In this document: positions 34,211 through 42,519 of the stretch, piece after piece
Layout of the letters: every line of letters starts with the position of its first letter
Numbering within the stretch: position 1 is the first letter of the stretch
NCBI GenBank assembly: GCA_023957275.1
Contig: JAMLHF010000025.1
Location: 1 to 57,369, forward strand
Direction: 5' to 3'
DNA: 57,369 nucleotides
DNA from: Lentimicrobium sp.
GTDB lineage: Bacteria > Bacteroidota > Bacteroidia > Bacteroidales > Lentimicrobiaceae
Notes under the pieces: model-generated
The model's input: only the letters and a program-made list of their open reading frames with translations
Told to the model about the DNA's origin: nothing
Database searches by the model: none
Translations under genes and position numbers: made by a program

Positions 34211-34888
34211 ATGAAACTCTTTAAATACGGTATCACCCTTGAACGCCTTAAAGAAACAGATATTGAACTGGTAAGGCAGTGGCGGAATTCCGACCCTGTG
34301 CGGCTGAATATGGCATACCGTGAGATTATATCTCCCGAACAGCAGTTGCAATGGTTCAGGTCTGTCGATAACCTGGAGAACAACTACCTGCTGATCTATT
34401 ACAAAGGGGAGAAAATCGGGCTGCTCAATGATAAAAATGTGGACTGGGAGGCCCGGACTTCCGAGTCGGGGTTGTTTCTGGGGCGCACGGAGTTTTATTC
34501 CACCTTTGTGCCTTACCTGGTGTCCGTGGCCGGAATAGAGACGACGTTTTACTTTTTGAACTGGAACAAACAGTACGCGCATATCCTCCGCGGCAACACC
34601 CGGGCTATCAGTTACAATGCACAGTTAGGCTACAGACTTTGCCCGGATCAGGAAGAAGCGGAAAACCAGCAATATGAACTGACCCGTGAGGGATTTGAGC
34701 TGAAGGCCGGCAGGATCAGGAAAGCGGTGCGCCAACTTGCCGGGGATGACCTGAAAACTACCTTGCTGCTGGAGCCGGAAGATTATAAATCGGGGCTTGC
34801 CCTGCGTTACGAGTCGCTGCTGGCGGCCTGTCCTTTGTCCCTCCGGCGCGATGAAGATGCTGCCGGTGTCTGGATACGCGAAGTCTGA
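34211..34888 (+). CDS. GNAT-family acyltransferase, PseH-like
   Basis: Protein of 225 residues. The first about 160 residues match the GNAT fold as in PseH and related amino-sugar N-acyltransferases: VRQWRNSDPVRLNM near the start, ISPEQQLQWF, then NYLLIYYKGEKIGLLNDK, and RGNTRAISYNAQLGYRL at the CoA side. The last about 65 residues are an extension without a family I recognise. It probably moves an acetyl or longer acyl group to an amino sugar. With the KAS III, SDR and carrier genes nearby it could be the enzyme that places their product, though acetyl-CoA alone is also possible. Confidence 0.65.
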   Translation: MKLFKYGITLERLKETDIELVRQWRNSDPVRLNMAYREIISPEQQLQWFRSVDNLENNYLLIYYKGEKIGLLNDKNVDWEARTSESGLFLGRTEFYSTFVPYLVSVAGIETTFYFLNWNKQYAHILRGNTRAISYNAQLGYRLCPDQEEAENQQYELTREGFELKAGRIRKAVRQLAGDDLKTTLLLEPEDYKSGLALRYESLLAACPLSLRRDEDAAGVWIREV

Positions 34889-34905
34889 AGCCTGCCTTAT
34901 GCTTC
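34887..34905. terminator. Small hairpin at the meeting point of two converging genes
   Basis: Arms GAAGC (34887-34891) and GCTTC (34901-34905) flank a 9-base loop. It spans the GNAT stop and the stop of the NagB-like gene. Weak on its own, but the layout repeats that at 3692 and 27045. Confidence 0.25.
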
Positions 34906-37224
34906 TGTTCCTTCCGATAGTTTTTTCAGCGATCTGGCGATGCCGGTAAACTCATTCACATTCATTTCTTTAATATACAGCAAGCCGTGGGTAGCCCTGA
35001 TCAGGGCATTGTTGTTTTCGTAGAAGAAGTTTTTACCCAGCAGCAACTGTATCTGTTTCAGTTGTTTCACCCATGTTTTGCGTGTCAGCTCGCTGAAAGG
35101 CCCGTCGTATTCAAAACTGGGAAATGAGGCATTCACCTGGCTGAGGTAGCTTTCGGCAAATGATTTCTCCAGTACGGCCAGAGCGTTGAGCGAAACGGGA
35201 ACCAGCAGATCGGCATCGGCGGGATGAAAACGGTACCATACGTTGCGGTAGCCGAGGATCCGCAATTGTGAAAGATCGGCTTCCCTGCTCCATTCCTTTA
35301 CCGCCCCTGCAATGGCCTGCAGCACTTTGTAATGGGTGTCGGGGCCGCTGCCTTCCGGATCAAGGGCCAGGCTGATGATGGTCGGCTTGATTTCCCTCAG
35401 TTGCTGAAGGATGGGGAGCATATCCCGGTTTTTCTCAGGGTTCTCGGTAAAAATCTCACCCTTATAAAAGCCCAGCCGCAGGTGGTGCACATTCTTCACC
35501 GGCACACCGTAATAGGCCCATACCAGCTCCTCTTCAAATTCGCGCAGCATCCCCTTAAGCTTCTGGATGTCGGGTGGATTTTTACTGCCGTCATAGCTTT
35601 CCTTCAGCACATTCATTACTTGATTCAGTACTTTCCGGAGTTCAAAACGGTCTTTTATTTCCCAGTTAACCACGGCCGATCTTACAAGGCGGTGGCACAG
35701 TCCCCTGCGTTTTTCATATTCGTTCTGCCGGGCTACATTGTCCAGGAAGTGGTAAACATCCTTATCCCACTTGTATGCGTAGCCTTTCTTAAAGAAATCA
35801 GGATAGTGAATCATCTGTACTTCTCCTTTATCCAGCATCTTCAGCGTGTCTTCCAGCGCGCTGATAAGGAAGTGGTTGGTGACTGCCGTAAAACCGGAGG
35901 TCATCACCGCAAAATGAACGTCGTTGGAGGCCGAACGCAACTGCCGGTTGGTGTAAGGCATAATGCCCAGCATAATATCGTCGTGGTGAGGGCCGGTATG
36001 ATAAATTATCTGATTTTCATCATGTTGCATGCCTTTCTGCAACTTGTTACTTATGGATCTGATCACTTCCGGTACGGTTTGTTCGCTCAGGTCGGGGATC
36101 AGAGAGCACCAGGGGTCGGCCCTCAGGTCGTCAACTGTCAGGTGGTGGCCGTATTTTTCGAGTCTTGCGCAGAGATCAATCACCGCCCTTTCGGTTTTAC
36201 GCCGGGTCCACTCACCGGTTTTGTAGTAGCGCTCCACTGAATCGCTGAGCCGGCCGGCAGCGCCTTCGGTAAGGTAGAAGCGGGCATTGGGCAGTCGTTG
36301 AAGCACTGTGGCCGGATAAACAGTATTCATGTCGTTTTCGAGTGAGACCTTTACGATTTCAGCCTTTGCTTCTCCGGCGGCAAAAATGATAGCCACGGCA
36401 TCCGGATTGAAGGTGATGGTCCCCAGTCCGATGGTTATCACCAGGCGGTTTCGGGAGATTTCAATGCCGCCCAGGTCGCCGGCGGCTACAGCCTGGGTTT
36501 CAAAATTGGTCTGCGTCAGCCGGGTGGTTGACCAGAGGTCGGAACCCCGGGTGTTGAAGGCAATATGTCCGTCAGGGCCAATGCCGCCAAGAAAGAATCC
36601 GATGCCTCCCTTTTCACGGATCTTTGCTTCATACTCCGAACACCAGTTGTCGATGGCGAAAATGGATGCCTTGCGGATTTCTTCTTCTGCCGTGCGGGCC
36701 TCACGGTAACGCAGGCTTAAATCGATGACCGAGCCGGGGAAAACCTCACTGTAAGTTCTTCCTTCAGGCAGCGGAATTTCATCTGAATTGATCAGCAGCG
36801 CCCTGCCCGGATCAAGCCCGAAGCCGCGGAGGTAATATTCCGTCACATAGTTGTGAAAAGAATTGTGCTGCACCGGAGAAATAGGGTAGAACTCATCGAT
36901 CTGCACAAACTGCAGTCCCCTGAGATCCGGTTTCCTGAGCGAACCCAGTCCGTATCTGCCCAGCAACTGGCGGATTTCTTCCCTGTTCCAGTTTTCGAGG
37001 ATATTCCGGGTATATTTGATGAAATATTCCGGCGTTTTTCCGGTAGGCAGGCTGATGACCCCTTCAGGATTCGCAGAAACCCACTCCAGAAAACGCAGGG
37101 AGGTGAGCAGACCCAGGGAAGGGAAATCTCCTGTAATAATGTAGGGGATACGTGAAGACATTTTTTCAACTCCTGAAAGGGCTGCAAAAGCCTTTTCTGC
37201 CGGAGAAAATTCTTTGTGATTCAT
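34897..37224 (-). CDS. NagB-like domain fused to a PIG-L deacetylase-like domain
   Basis: Large protein of about 775 residues. The N-terminal part (about 20-290) is a glucosamine-6-phosphate deaminase/6-phosphogluconolactonase fold: FVQIDEFYP holds the early Asp and GGIGPDGHIAFNTRGS the catalytic Asp-x-His. In E. coli NagB the next residue after FN is the catalytic Glu148; here it is Thr. The second part (about 400-700) resembles PIG-L/LmbE deacetylases, with metal-site motif PHHDDIMLG in place of the common HPDDE. Fusions of this type occur in Bacteroidota and are usually labelled glucosamine-6-phosphate deaminase. The altered motifs leave the reaction open. ATG at 37224 is chosen; one at 37323 is also possible. 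It is divergent from the GH29 gene. Confidence 0.8.
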   Translation of the reverse strand: MNHKEFSPAEKAFAALSGVEKMSSRIPYIITGDFPSLGLLTSLRFLEWVSANPEGVISLPTGKTPEYFIKYTRNILENWNREEIRQLLGRYGLGSLRKPDLRGLQFVQIDEFYPISPVQHNSFHNYVTEYYLRGFGLDPGRALLINSDEIPLPEGRTYSEVFPGSVIDLSLRYREARTAEEEIRKASIFAIDNWCSEYEAKIREKGGIGFFLGGIGPDGHIAFNTRGSDLWSTTRLTQTNFETQAVAAGDLGGIEISRNRLVITIGLGTITFNPDAVAIIFAAGEAKAEIVKVSLENDMNTVYPATVLQRLPNARFYLTEGAAGRLSDSVERYYKTGEWTRRKTERAVIDLCARLEKYGHHLTVDDLRADPWCSLIPDLSEQTVPEVIRSISNKLQKGMQHDENQIIYHTGPHHDDIMLGIMPYTNRQLRSASNDVHFAVMTSGFTAVTNHFLISALEDTLKMLDKGEVQMIHYPDFFKKGYAYKWDKDVYHFLDNVARQNEYEKRRGLCHRLVRSAVVNWEIKDRFELRKVLNQVMNVLKESYDGSKNPPDIQKLKGMLREFEEELVWAYYGVPVKNVHHLRLGFYKGEIFTENPEKNRDMLPILQQLREIKPTIISLALDPEGSGPDTHYKVLQAIAGAVKEWSREADLSQLRILGYRNVWYRFHPADADLLVPVSLNALAVLEKSFAESYLSQVNASFPSFEYDGPFSELTRKTWVKQLKQIQLLLGKNFFYENNNALIRATHGLLYIKEMNVNEFTGIARSLKKLSEGTEA

Positions 37225-37434
37225 ATTGCTCACTTTTTTCGGATCATTTTTTAAAATCCGCAGCCGGATAACAAGATTCCCCTCTGTTGAGGTCATTCCC
37301 TCCGGTTTCTGCAGGAAAACCAAACAGCAGCAAACGGGGAAAATGTATCTTTACGATCGCCAATTAACCCCAGCGTCGCATATGCAATGTCTGGTTTGGT
37401 GGTGATCCGGACTTGAATGCTGCTATTTCCTCTG

Positions 37435-37442
37435 CAAAGATA
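37435..37442 (-). promoter_or_regulatory. -7 promoter box for the NagB/PIG-L gene
   Basis: Reads TATCTTTG on the minus strand. It gives a leader of about 200 bases before ATG 37224, or about 100 before ATG 37323. Together with the GH29 box at 37516 it accounts for the gene-free stretch 37225-37558. Confidence 0.45.
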
Positions 37443-37515
37443 CGCCATGATTAAAGTCTGGGATCAACTTCTGAAAAAAAATTAAAAAGATAATGCTTTT
37501 GCATTTCCGCTTTTG

Positions 37516-37523
37516 TACATTTG
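37516..37523 (+). promoter_or_regulatory. -7 promoter box for the GH29-GH92 unit
   Basis: TACATTTG matches TAnnTTTG, 36 bases before the GH29 ATG at 37559. TTTG at 37498-37501 leaves a 14-base spacer, short of ideal. The box lies inside an upstream extension of the reading frame (from 37493), which supports the later start. Confidence 0.45.
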
Positions 37524-37558
37524 CAGGAAAGTCTGTACTTTTCTTTAAGTATTTAAGT

Positions 37559-39394
37559 ATGAAAATTGTGTTTCGGTCACTTCTGACAATTTTGATTTTG
37601 ACTCTTTCGCGGGCTATGCCAGTTTTGGCACAACAGACGGACGAAAGCCGGACATTGCCTTCGTGGGAACAACTGCGCAGCCGCGAATACCCGAAATGGT
37701 TCAGTCACGATAAGCTGGGAATTTTCATTCACTGGGGCGTTTATTCGGTGCCTTCGTATGGCGGGGCCGAGTCGTATGCCGAGTGGTATCTGCTCGGGTT
37801 GAAACACGGAACGCACAACCGCGTAGATTTTATGAAAAAGAATTTCGGAAAGGATTTCACATACAGGGATTTTGCCCCCCTGTTCAAGGCCGAATTATTT
37901 GATCCGGATGAATGGGCGGAGATTTTTAAGAAATCGGGGGCCGGTTACATCGTATTGGTAAGCAAGCATCATGATGGATACTGCCTTTGGCCCAGTGCGT
38001 ATGCCCCGGGATGGAACAGTGTGGATACAGGTCCGGGCCGCGATATCGTGGGCGAAGTGGCGGAAGCCGTGCGGAAGCGGGGAGTCCGCTTTGGCCTGTA
38101 CTATTCCCTCCCGGAATGGGATCATCCCCTGCACCGCTGGTATGAAGATCCCAACGATTCCATTGGCGACTATGTGGAGCAGCACATGATTCCGCAGTTT
38201 AAAGAGGTGGTGTCGGCCTACCGTCCCGACCTGATCTTTACCGACGGGGAGTGGTACAATACGGCGGAACAATGGCATGCCCGTGAGCTGATTTCGTGGT
38301 ATTACAATCTTGTCGGTCCCGATGCCATCGTGAATGACCGATGGGGCAGCGGAGCCGACATCGGATTCCGCACTCCCGAATACAGCTCTGGCGGTTTGAA
38401 TGCCGACCGCCCCTGGGCCGAGGTGAGGGGACTGGGCCGCTCATTCGGACTCAACCGCAACGAAAAACTTTCTGCATATATGTCGCCCCGCGACCTTATC
38501 CATCTTTTTGCCCGCACCGTTGCTTATGGTGGTGGACTCATTATCAATGTCGGTCCGGCTGCCGACGGAAAAATTCCGCTGCTTCAGCAAGAGCGTATTG
38601 AAGCGCTCGGTGAATGGCTGGAGATCAACGGAGAGGCCATTTACGGAAGCGAGCGGTGGGTCCGCAGCGGGGAAGAAAAACCGGTGGAACTCACCCGCAC
38701 CGACCCGCAGGTCAATTTCAACTGGGTACGCAACTCCCCAGGATACCCGGTGGTGGAAGACAATTTTACGGCCGAATGGACCGGCTGGATCAAACCCGGA
38801 CATACTGCAAATTATACCTTCTCGGCAACGGCCAACGACGGCATGCGCCTGTTTATCGACGGTAAACCCGTGCTCGATCAATGGGATTCGGAAACCGGAG
38901 GTACCGATTCTGAAGCCATGCGCAGCAGAACCGGGGCGGATGTAAACGGCACCATAACGCTCGAAAAGGGGAAATTCTATCCGGTTACGGTAAACTTCAC
39001 CGAAAAGACCCACGATGCGGATATCGCGCTGTCGTGGGAATGTCCCGGTCTGCCGAAAGAGATTGTGCCGAAAAAAAACCTGTTTAGCCGGGAAGACCTG
39101 CCGGAGGGCGACGGCCTGAACGCCGTATACCGCTCCATGCGACAGCACATTGCCTATACGACAAACCGCGGTAACCTCTATGCCATTTGCTTTGAATGGC
39201 CGGGACAAAGCCTTCGAATAAATACAGGAGCAAAGCCTCCGGCAGGCGAAGTGAGCCTGCTGGGCCGGACCGGAAGTCTGCCCTGGAAGATGGAAGGCGA
39301 TGAACTGCTCATCGACCTGAGCGGTATTCAGTACAATGAAATGCCCGGCCATTACGCATGGACGTTCAAAATGGAAGGCCTTGCCAAACCGTAG
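37559..39394 (+). CDS. GH29 alpha-L-fucosidase with PA14 domain, exported
   Basis: Secreted glycosidase of about 611 residues that removes alpha-linked fucose. A signal peptide covers about 1-25 (ending VLAQ). The GH29 catalytic domain (about 30-350) shows WFSHDKLGIFIHWGVYSVPS, VSKHHDGYCLWPS and LIFTDGEWYN, with Asp229 as the likely nucleophile. A PA14 domain follows (about 375-510: FTAEWTGWIKPGHTANYTF, DDxxRLFIDG-type segment NDGMRLFIDGKPVLDQW), which usually binds sugars. A short C-terminal beta region ends the protein. ATG at 37559 is used because it begins the signal peptide. A GH92 gene follows after 61 bases, fitting host or algal glycan degradation. Confidence 0.93.
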   Translation: MKIVFRSLLTILILTLSRAMPVLAQQTDESRTLPSWEQLRSREYPKWFSHDKLGIFIHWGVYSVPSYGGAESYAEWYLLGLKHGTHNRVDFMKKNFGKDFTYRDFAPLFKAELFDPDEWAEIFKKSGAGYIVLVSKHHDGYCLWPSAYAPGWNSVDTGPGRDIVGEVAEAVRKRGVRFGLYYSLPEWDHPLHRWYEDPNDSIGDYVEQHMIPQFKEVVSAYRPDLIFTDGEWYNTAEQWHARELISWYYNLVGPDAIVNDRWGSGADIGFRTPEYSSGGLNADRPWAEVRGLGRSFGLNRNEKLSAYMSPRDLIHLFARTVAYGGGLIINVGPAADGKIPLLQQERIEALGEWLEINGEAIYGSERWVRSGEEKPVELTRTDPQVNFNWVRNSPGYPVVEDNFTAEWTGWIKPGHTANYTFSATANDGMRLFIDGKPVLDQWDSETGGTDSEAMRSRTGADVNGTITLEKGKFYPVTVNFTEKTHDADIALSWECPGLPKEIVPKKNLFSREDLPEGDGLNAVYRSMRQHIAYTTNRGNLYAICFEWPGQSLRINTGAKPPAGEVSLLGRTGSLPWKMEGDELLIDLSGIQYNEMPGHYAWTFKMEGLAKP

Positions 39395-39455
39395 GCCTGA
39401 TCAGCGTTTAATACTTTTTATAACAAAACCGATCCTGAATTTAATCCCATACCCG

Positions 39456-42395
39456 ATGAAAAAGCTGTCCGTAACATTAATCACCCTGCTGTTTGCTGTT
39501 TTTTTCAGCGCCTGCGATCGTCAGGCGGAAACCGGTGAACCTGCATCTTATGTTGACCCGTTTATAGGAACCGGAGGGCATGGGCACACCTATCCCGGGG
39601 CAACGGTTCCGTTCGGCATGGTTCAACTGAGTCCGCAAACGCGCCTCGACGGCTGGGACGGATGCTCGGGCTACCATTTTACCGACAGCGTGATATACGG
39701 TTTTGCACATACAGCCCTCAACGGTACCGGCGTAAGCGACTACGGCGACATACTTGTAATGCCTGTCTTGGGCGAACCGGTTTTTAAAAACACAGAGTAC
39801 AGCTCTTCTTTCAGCAAAAGCAGCGAAAAAGCCGAAGCAGGTTATTACAGCGTAAAGCTTGATAAACCTGGGGTTCTTGCCGAATTGACCGCCACCACCC
39901 GGGCTGGCTACCACCGTTATACTTTCCCGGCTTCCGATGCGGCCAACTTTATTATCGATCTTCAGCATCGCGACATTGTGCTGGAATCGTGGATTGAGTT
40001 TGTCAGCGATACCGAAATCAGGGGGATGCGCCGCTCCACCAACTGGGCAAAAGATATGGTCTGGTATTTCCATATGCAGTTCTCTAAACCCATCTCCCGC
40101 AAGGGCATTGCCGTGAACGACACCCTGCTGGCAGATGCTTTGCGTGCCGAAGGAACAAACATCAAGGCTTTTGCAGGATTTACCACTGCAGCAGGCGAGC
40201 AGATTGAAGTGAAGGTAGGCCTCTCTGCCGTTGACAGCGAGGGTGCACTGAAAAACCTGACGGCAGAAATACCGGAATGGAATTTTGATGAAATCCGGAA
40301 ACAGAGTTTCGATACCTGGAATAAGGAGTTGGGAAAAATACGCGTCAAAGGCGGCAGCGACGATCAGATGAAGGTGTTTTATTCAGCCCTCTATCACGCC
40401 ATGCTGCAGCCCAATACCTTTATGGATACGGACGGTCGTTACCGGGGAATGGACCGGGGCATTCATACGGCCGAAGGGTTTACCAACTATACGGTATTCT
40501 CCCTGTGGGATACCTACCGCACCTGGCATCCGTTGATGACCATCATTGAACAGGAGCGAACCACCGACTTCATCAAAACCATGCTCAATATGTACGAAAA
40601 GGGCGGATTACTGCCTGTTTGGGAACTTGCCGGTAACGAAACCTGGTGTATGATCGGAAACCACGCCATTCCCGTGATCGCCGATGCCTGGATGAAGGGA
40701 ATCCGGAATTACGACGGCAAAGAGGCTCTTGATGCTATGGTAAAGAGCGCCTCACAGAACCACCACGGCCTCGAGTTTTACCGCAAATACGGCTATATTC
40801 CCGGCGACAAGGAGCATGAATCCATTTCGAAAACCCTGGAATATGCCTATAACGACTGGTGTATTGCTGCGATGGCAAAGGATCTGGGCCGCGATGACCT
40901 GTACCGTGAATACCTCCGCAGGGCACAATCGTACAAGAACATCTTCGATCCATCCACCGGCTTTATGCGTCCGAAACTCAACGGAAGCTGGCTTGCCCCT
41001 TTCGATCCCACAACGGTCGACTGGCATTTTACGGAAGCAAATTCGTTTCATTACAGCTATTATGTTCCTCAGGATATCAGCGGTTTGACGGCGCTTCACG
41101 GAAGCAAGGAGCAGTTTGCCGCAAAAATTGATGAGCTGTTTAACACCGAAACCGAAGTGGGCGGTCGCGATATGAAGGACATCTCCGGCCTGATCGGCCA
41201 GTATGCCCAGGGGAATGAACCCAGTCATCATATGGCTTACCTCTACAACTTCGTAGGACAGCCCTGGAAAACCCAGCAGCGGGTTCGCCAGATTATGGAT
41301 GATTTTTACACGCCTCAGCCCGACGGACTCATCGGTAACGAGGATTGCGGACAAATGTCGGCCTGGCTGATCATGAGCGCCATGGGATTTTATCCGGTTA
41401 CTCCCGGACTGCCCGAATACATTACAGGCACCCCTTGGTTCCCTGAAATGGAGATCACGCTTGAGAACGGCAATGTGCTGAAAATCATTGCTAAGAATGT
41501 CTCTGAAGAGAATTTTTACATTCAGTCGGCGACCCTTAACGGGAAAAAGTACACCAGATCATTCATCAGTCATGACGATGTGATGAAAGGCGGCGAACTT
41601 GTGTTTATCATGGGAAGTAAGCCCAATGAATCGTGGGGCGCAGGGGAAGGAAATGAACCGGTGACCACAATCACGGAAGAACTGATTTTGCCTGTTCCTT
41701 TCCTGATTGCTCCTGATGCCCGTTTCCGGGATGTCATGCAGGTGAGTGTGGGAACAATCGTTCCGGGGTGCGAAGTGTTTTACACCACTGACGGTAGCAA
41801 TCCCGACCGCAATTCTGCAAGATTTACGGGTCCGGTAACCCTGAACGCCACCACGACTTTCAAAGCCATCGCATACAGGGAAGGGTTCGGATACAGTTTG
41901 CCCGTTGAAGGCAGCTTTTATAAAATTGACCTGAACCGCAAGGTAGAATTACTTTCGGAGTACCACCCCAATTACCATGGCGGCGGCACCGAAGCGCTGA
42001 TTGACGGCCTGCGCGGTGCCGGAAACTGGAGGCTGGGCGGCTGGCAGGGATATCAGGGTACGGATTTCGAAGCAATTGTCGACCTGGGGAGCAAAAAGCC
42101 GGTGCGCAAAGTGGCTGCAGGTTTTGTGCAGGACGTACGCTCCTGGATCTGGATGCCGGTTGAAGTCGTTTTTTCGGTATCCGACGATGGCAGCAACTTT
42201 AGAGAAATCAGCAGGGTGAAAAATACCATTCCAGTCAACGACTATGAAATGAGGACTGCTGATCTTGGCGCTAAGGTGAGTACTTCAGCCCGTTATGTGA
42301 AGGTAAAAGCCGAAAACTTCGGAACCATCCCGCAATGGCATCTGGGTGCCGGGGGACAGGCTTACATCTTTGTGGATGAAATCATTGTGGAATAG
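39456..42395 (+). CDS. GH92 alpha-mannosidase lipoprotein with C-terminal F5/8-type domain
   Basis: Exported enzyme of about 979 residues, most likely an exo-alpha-1,2-mannosidase. A lipoprotein signal (FFSACDRQ, Cys at about 20) places it on the membrane. GH92 motifs: YVDPFIGTGGHGHTYPGA, GLIGQYAQGNEPSHHMAYLYN and GNEDCGQMSAWLIMSAMGFYPV, which carry the acid/base and calcium residues of the family. After the catalytic part (ends about 725) comes a chitobiase C-terminal-like beta domain (YTTDGSNPDRNSARF) and then a discoidin-like F5/8 type C domain (about 840-979). ATG at 39456 starts the lipoprotein signal; 40 codons upstream are open but overlap the fucosidase gene. With GH29 it suggests N-glycan trimming. 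Confidence 0.94.
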   Translation: MKKLSVTLITLLFAVFFSACDRQAETGEPASYVDPFIGTGGHGHTYPGATVPFGMVQLSPQTRLDGWDGCSGYHFTDSVIYGFAHTALNGTGVSDYGDILVMPVLGEPVFKNTEYSSSFSKSSEKAEAGYYSVKLDKPGVLAELTATTRAGYHRYTFPASDAANFIIDLQHRDIVLESWIEFVSDTEIRGMRRSTNWAKDMVWYFHMQFSKPISRKGIAVNDTLLADALRAEGTNIKAFAGFTTAAGEQIEVKVGLSAVDSEGALKNLTAEIPEWNFDEIRKQSFDTWNKELGKIRVKGGSDDQMKVFYSALYHAMLQPNTFMDTDGRYRGMDRGIHTAEGFTNYTVFSLWDTYRTWHPLMTIIEQERTTDFIKTMLNMYEKGGLLPVWELAGNETWCMIGNHAIPVIADAWMKGIRNYDGKEALDAMVKSASQNHHGLEFYRKYGYIPGDKEHESISKTLEYAYNDWCIAAMAKDLGRDDLYREYLRRAQSYKNIFDPSTGFMRPKLNGSWLAPFDPTTVDWHFTEANSFHYSYYVPQDISGLTALHGSKEQFAAKIDELFNTETEVGGRDMKDISGLIGQYAQGNEPSHHMAYLYNFVGQPWKTQQRVRQIMDDFYTPQPDGLIGNEDCGQMSAWLIMSAMGFYPVTPGLPEYITGTPWFPEMEITLENGNVLKIIAKNVSEENFYIQSATLNGKKYTRSFISHDDVMKGGELVFIMGSKPNESWGAGEGNEPVTTITEELILPVPFLIAPDARFRDVMQVSVGTIVPGCEVFYTTDGSNPDRNSARFTGPVTLNATTTFKAIAYREGFGYSLPVEGSFYKIDLNRKVELLSEYHPNYHGGGTEALIDGLRGAGNWRLGGWQGYQGTDFEAIVDLGSKKPVRKVAAGFVQDVRSWIWMPVEVVFSVSDDGSNFREISRVKNTIPVNDYEMRTADLGAKVSTSARYVKVKAENFGTIPQWHLGAGGQAYIFVDEIIVE

Positions 42396-42449
42396 ACAGA
42401 AGATTGGCCTATTTGGTTAGCTTCCTGTTAGTCGGACAATGTATGAAAT

Positions 42450-42482
42450 GACCTGACAAGTTTTCTTTCAACTTGTCAGGTC
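42450..42482. terminator. Strong bidirectional terminator
   Basis: Perfect 13-bp arms GACCTGACAAGTT (42450-42462) and AACTTGTCAGGTC (42470-42482) with a 7-base loop. T-rich sequence follows on the plus strand (TTCTTGTTATTTTG). It lies between the converging GH92 and flippase genes and can serve both. Confidence 0.8.
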
Positions 42483-42519
42483 TTCTTGTTATTTTGTTCT
42501 TCCATAATAATCCGATTTT

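Noticed and set aside
35332-36240. 302-codon plus-strand frame inside the NagB/PIG-L gene
   Set aside because: The other strand encodes a recognisable fusion protein; this frame has no family features.
37225-37434. Riboswitch in the NagB/PIG-L leader
   Set aside because: The leader is long enough, but I see no conserved riboswitch core or strong hairpin with a T-run.
38441-39352. 303-codon minus-strand frame opposite the GH29 gene
   Set aside because: Shadow of a conserved gene; no family pattern.
39456-42395. Type IX secretion C-terminal signal on the GH92 protein
   Set aside because: The protein ends in a discoidin-like domain, and its N-terminus is a lipoprotein signal, so another sorting route is more likely.
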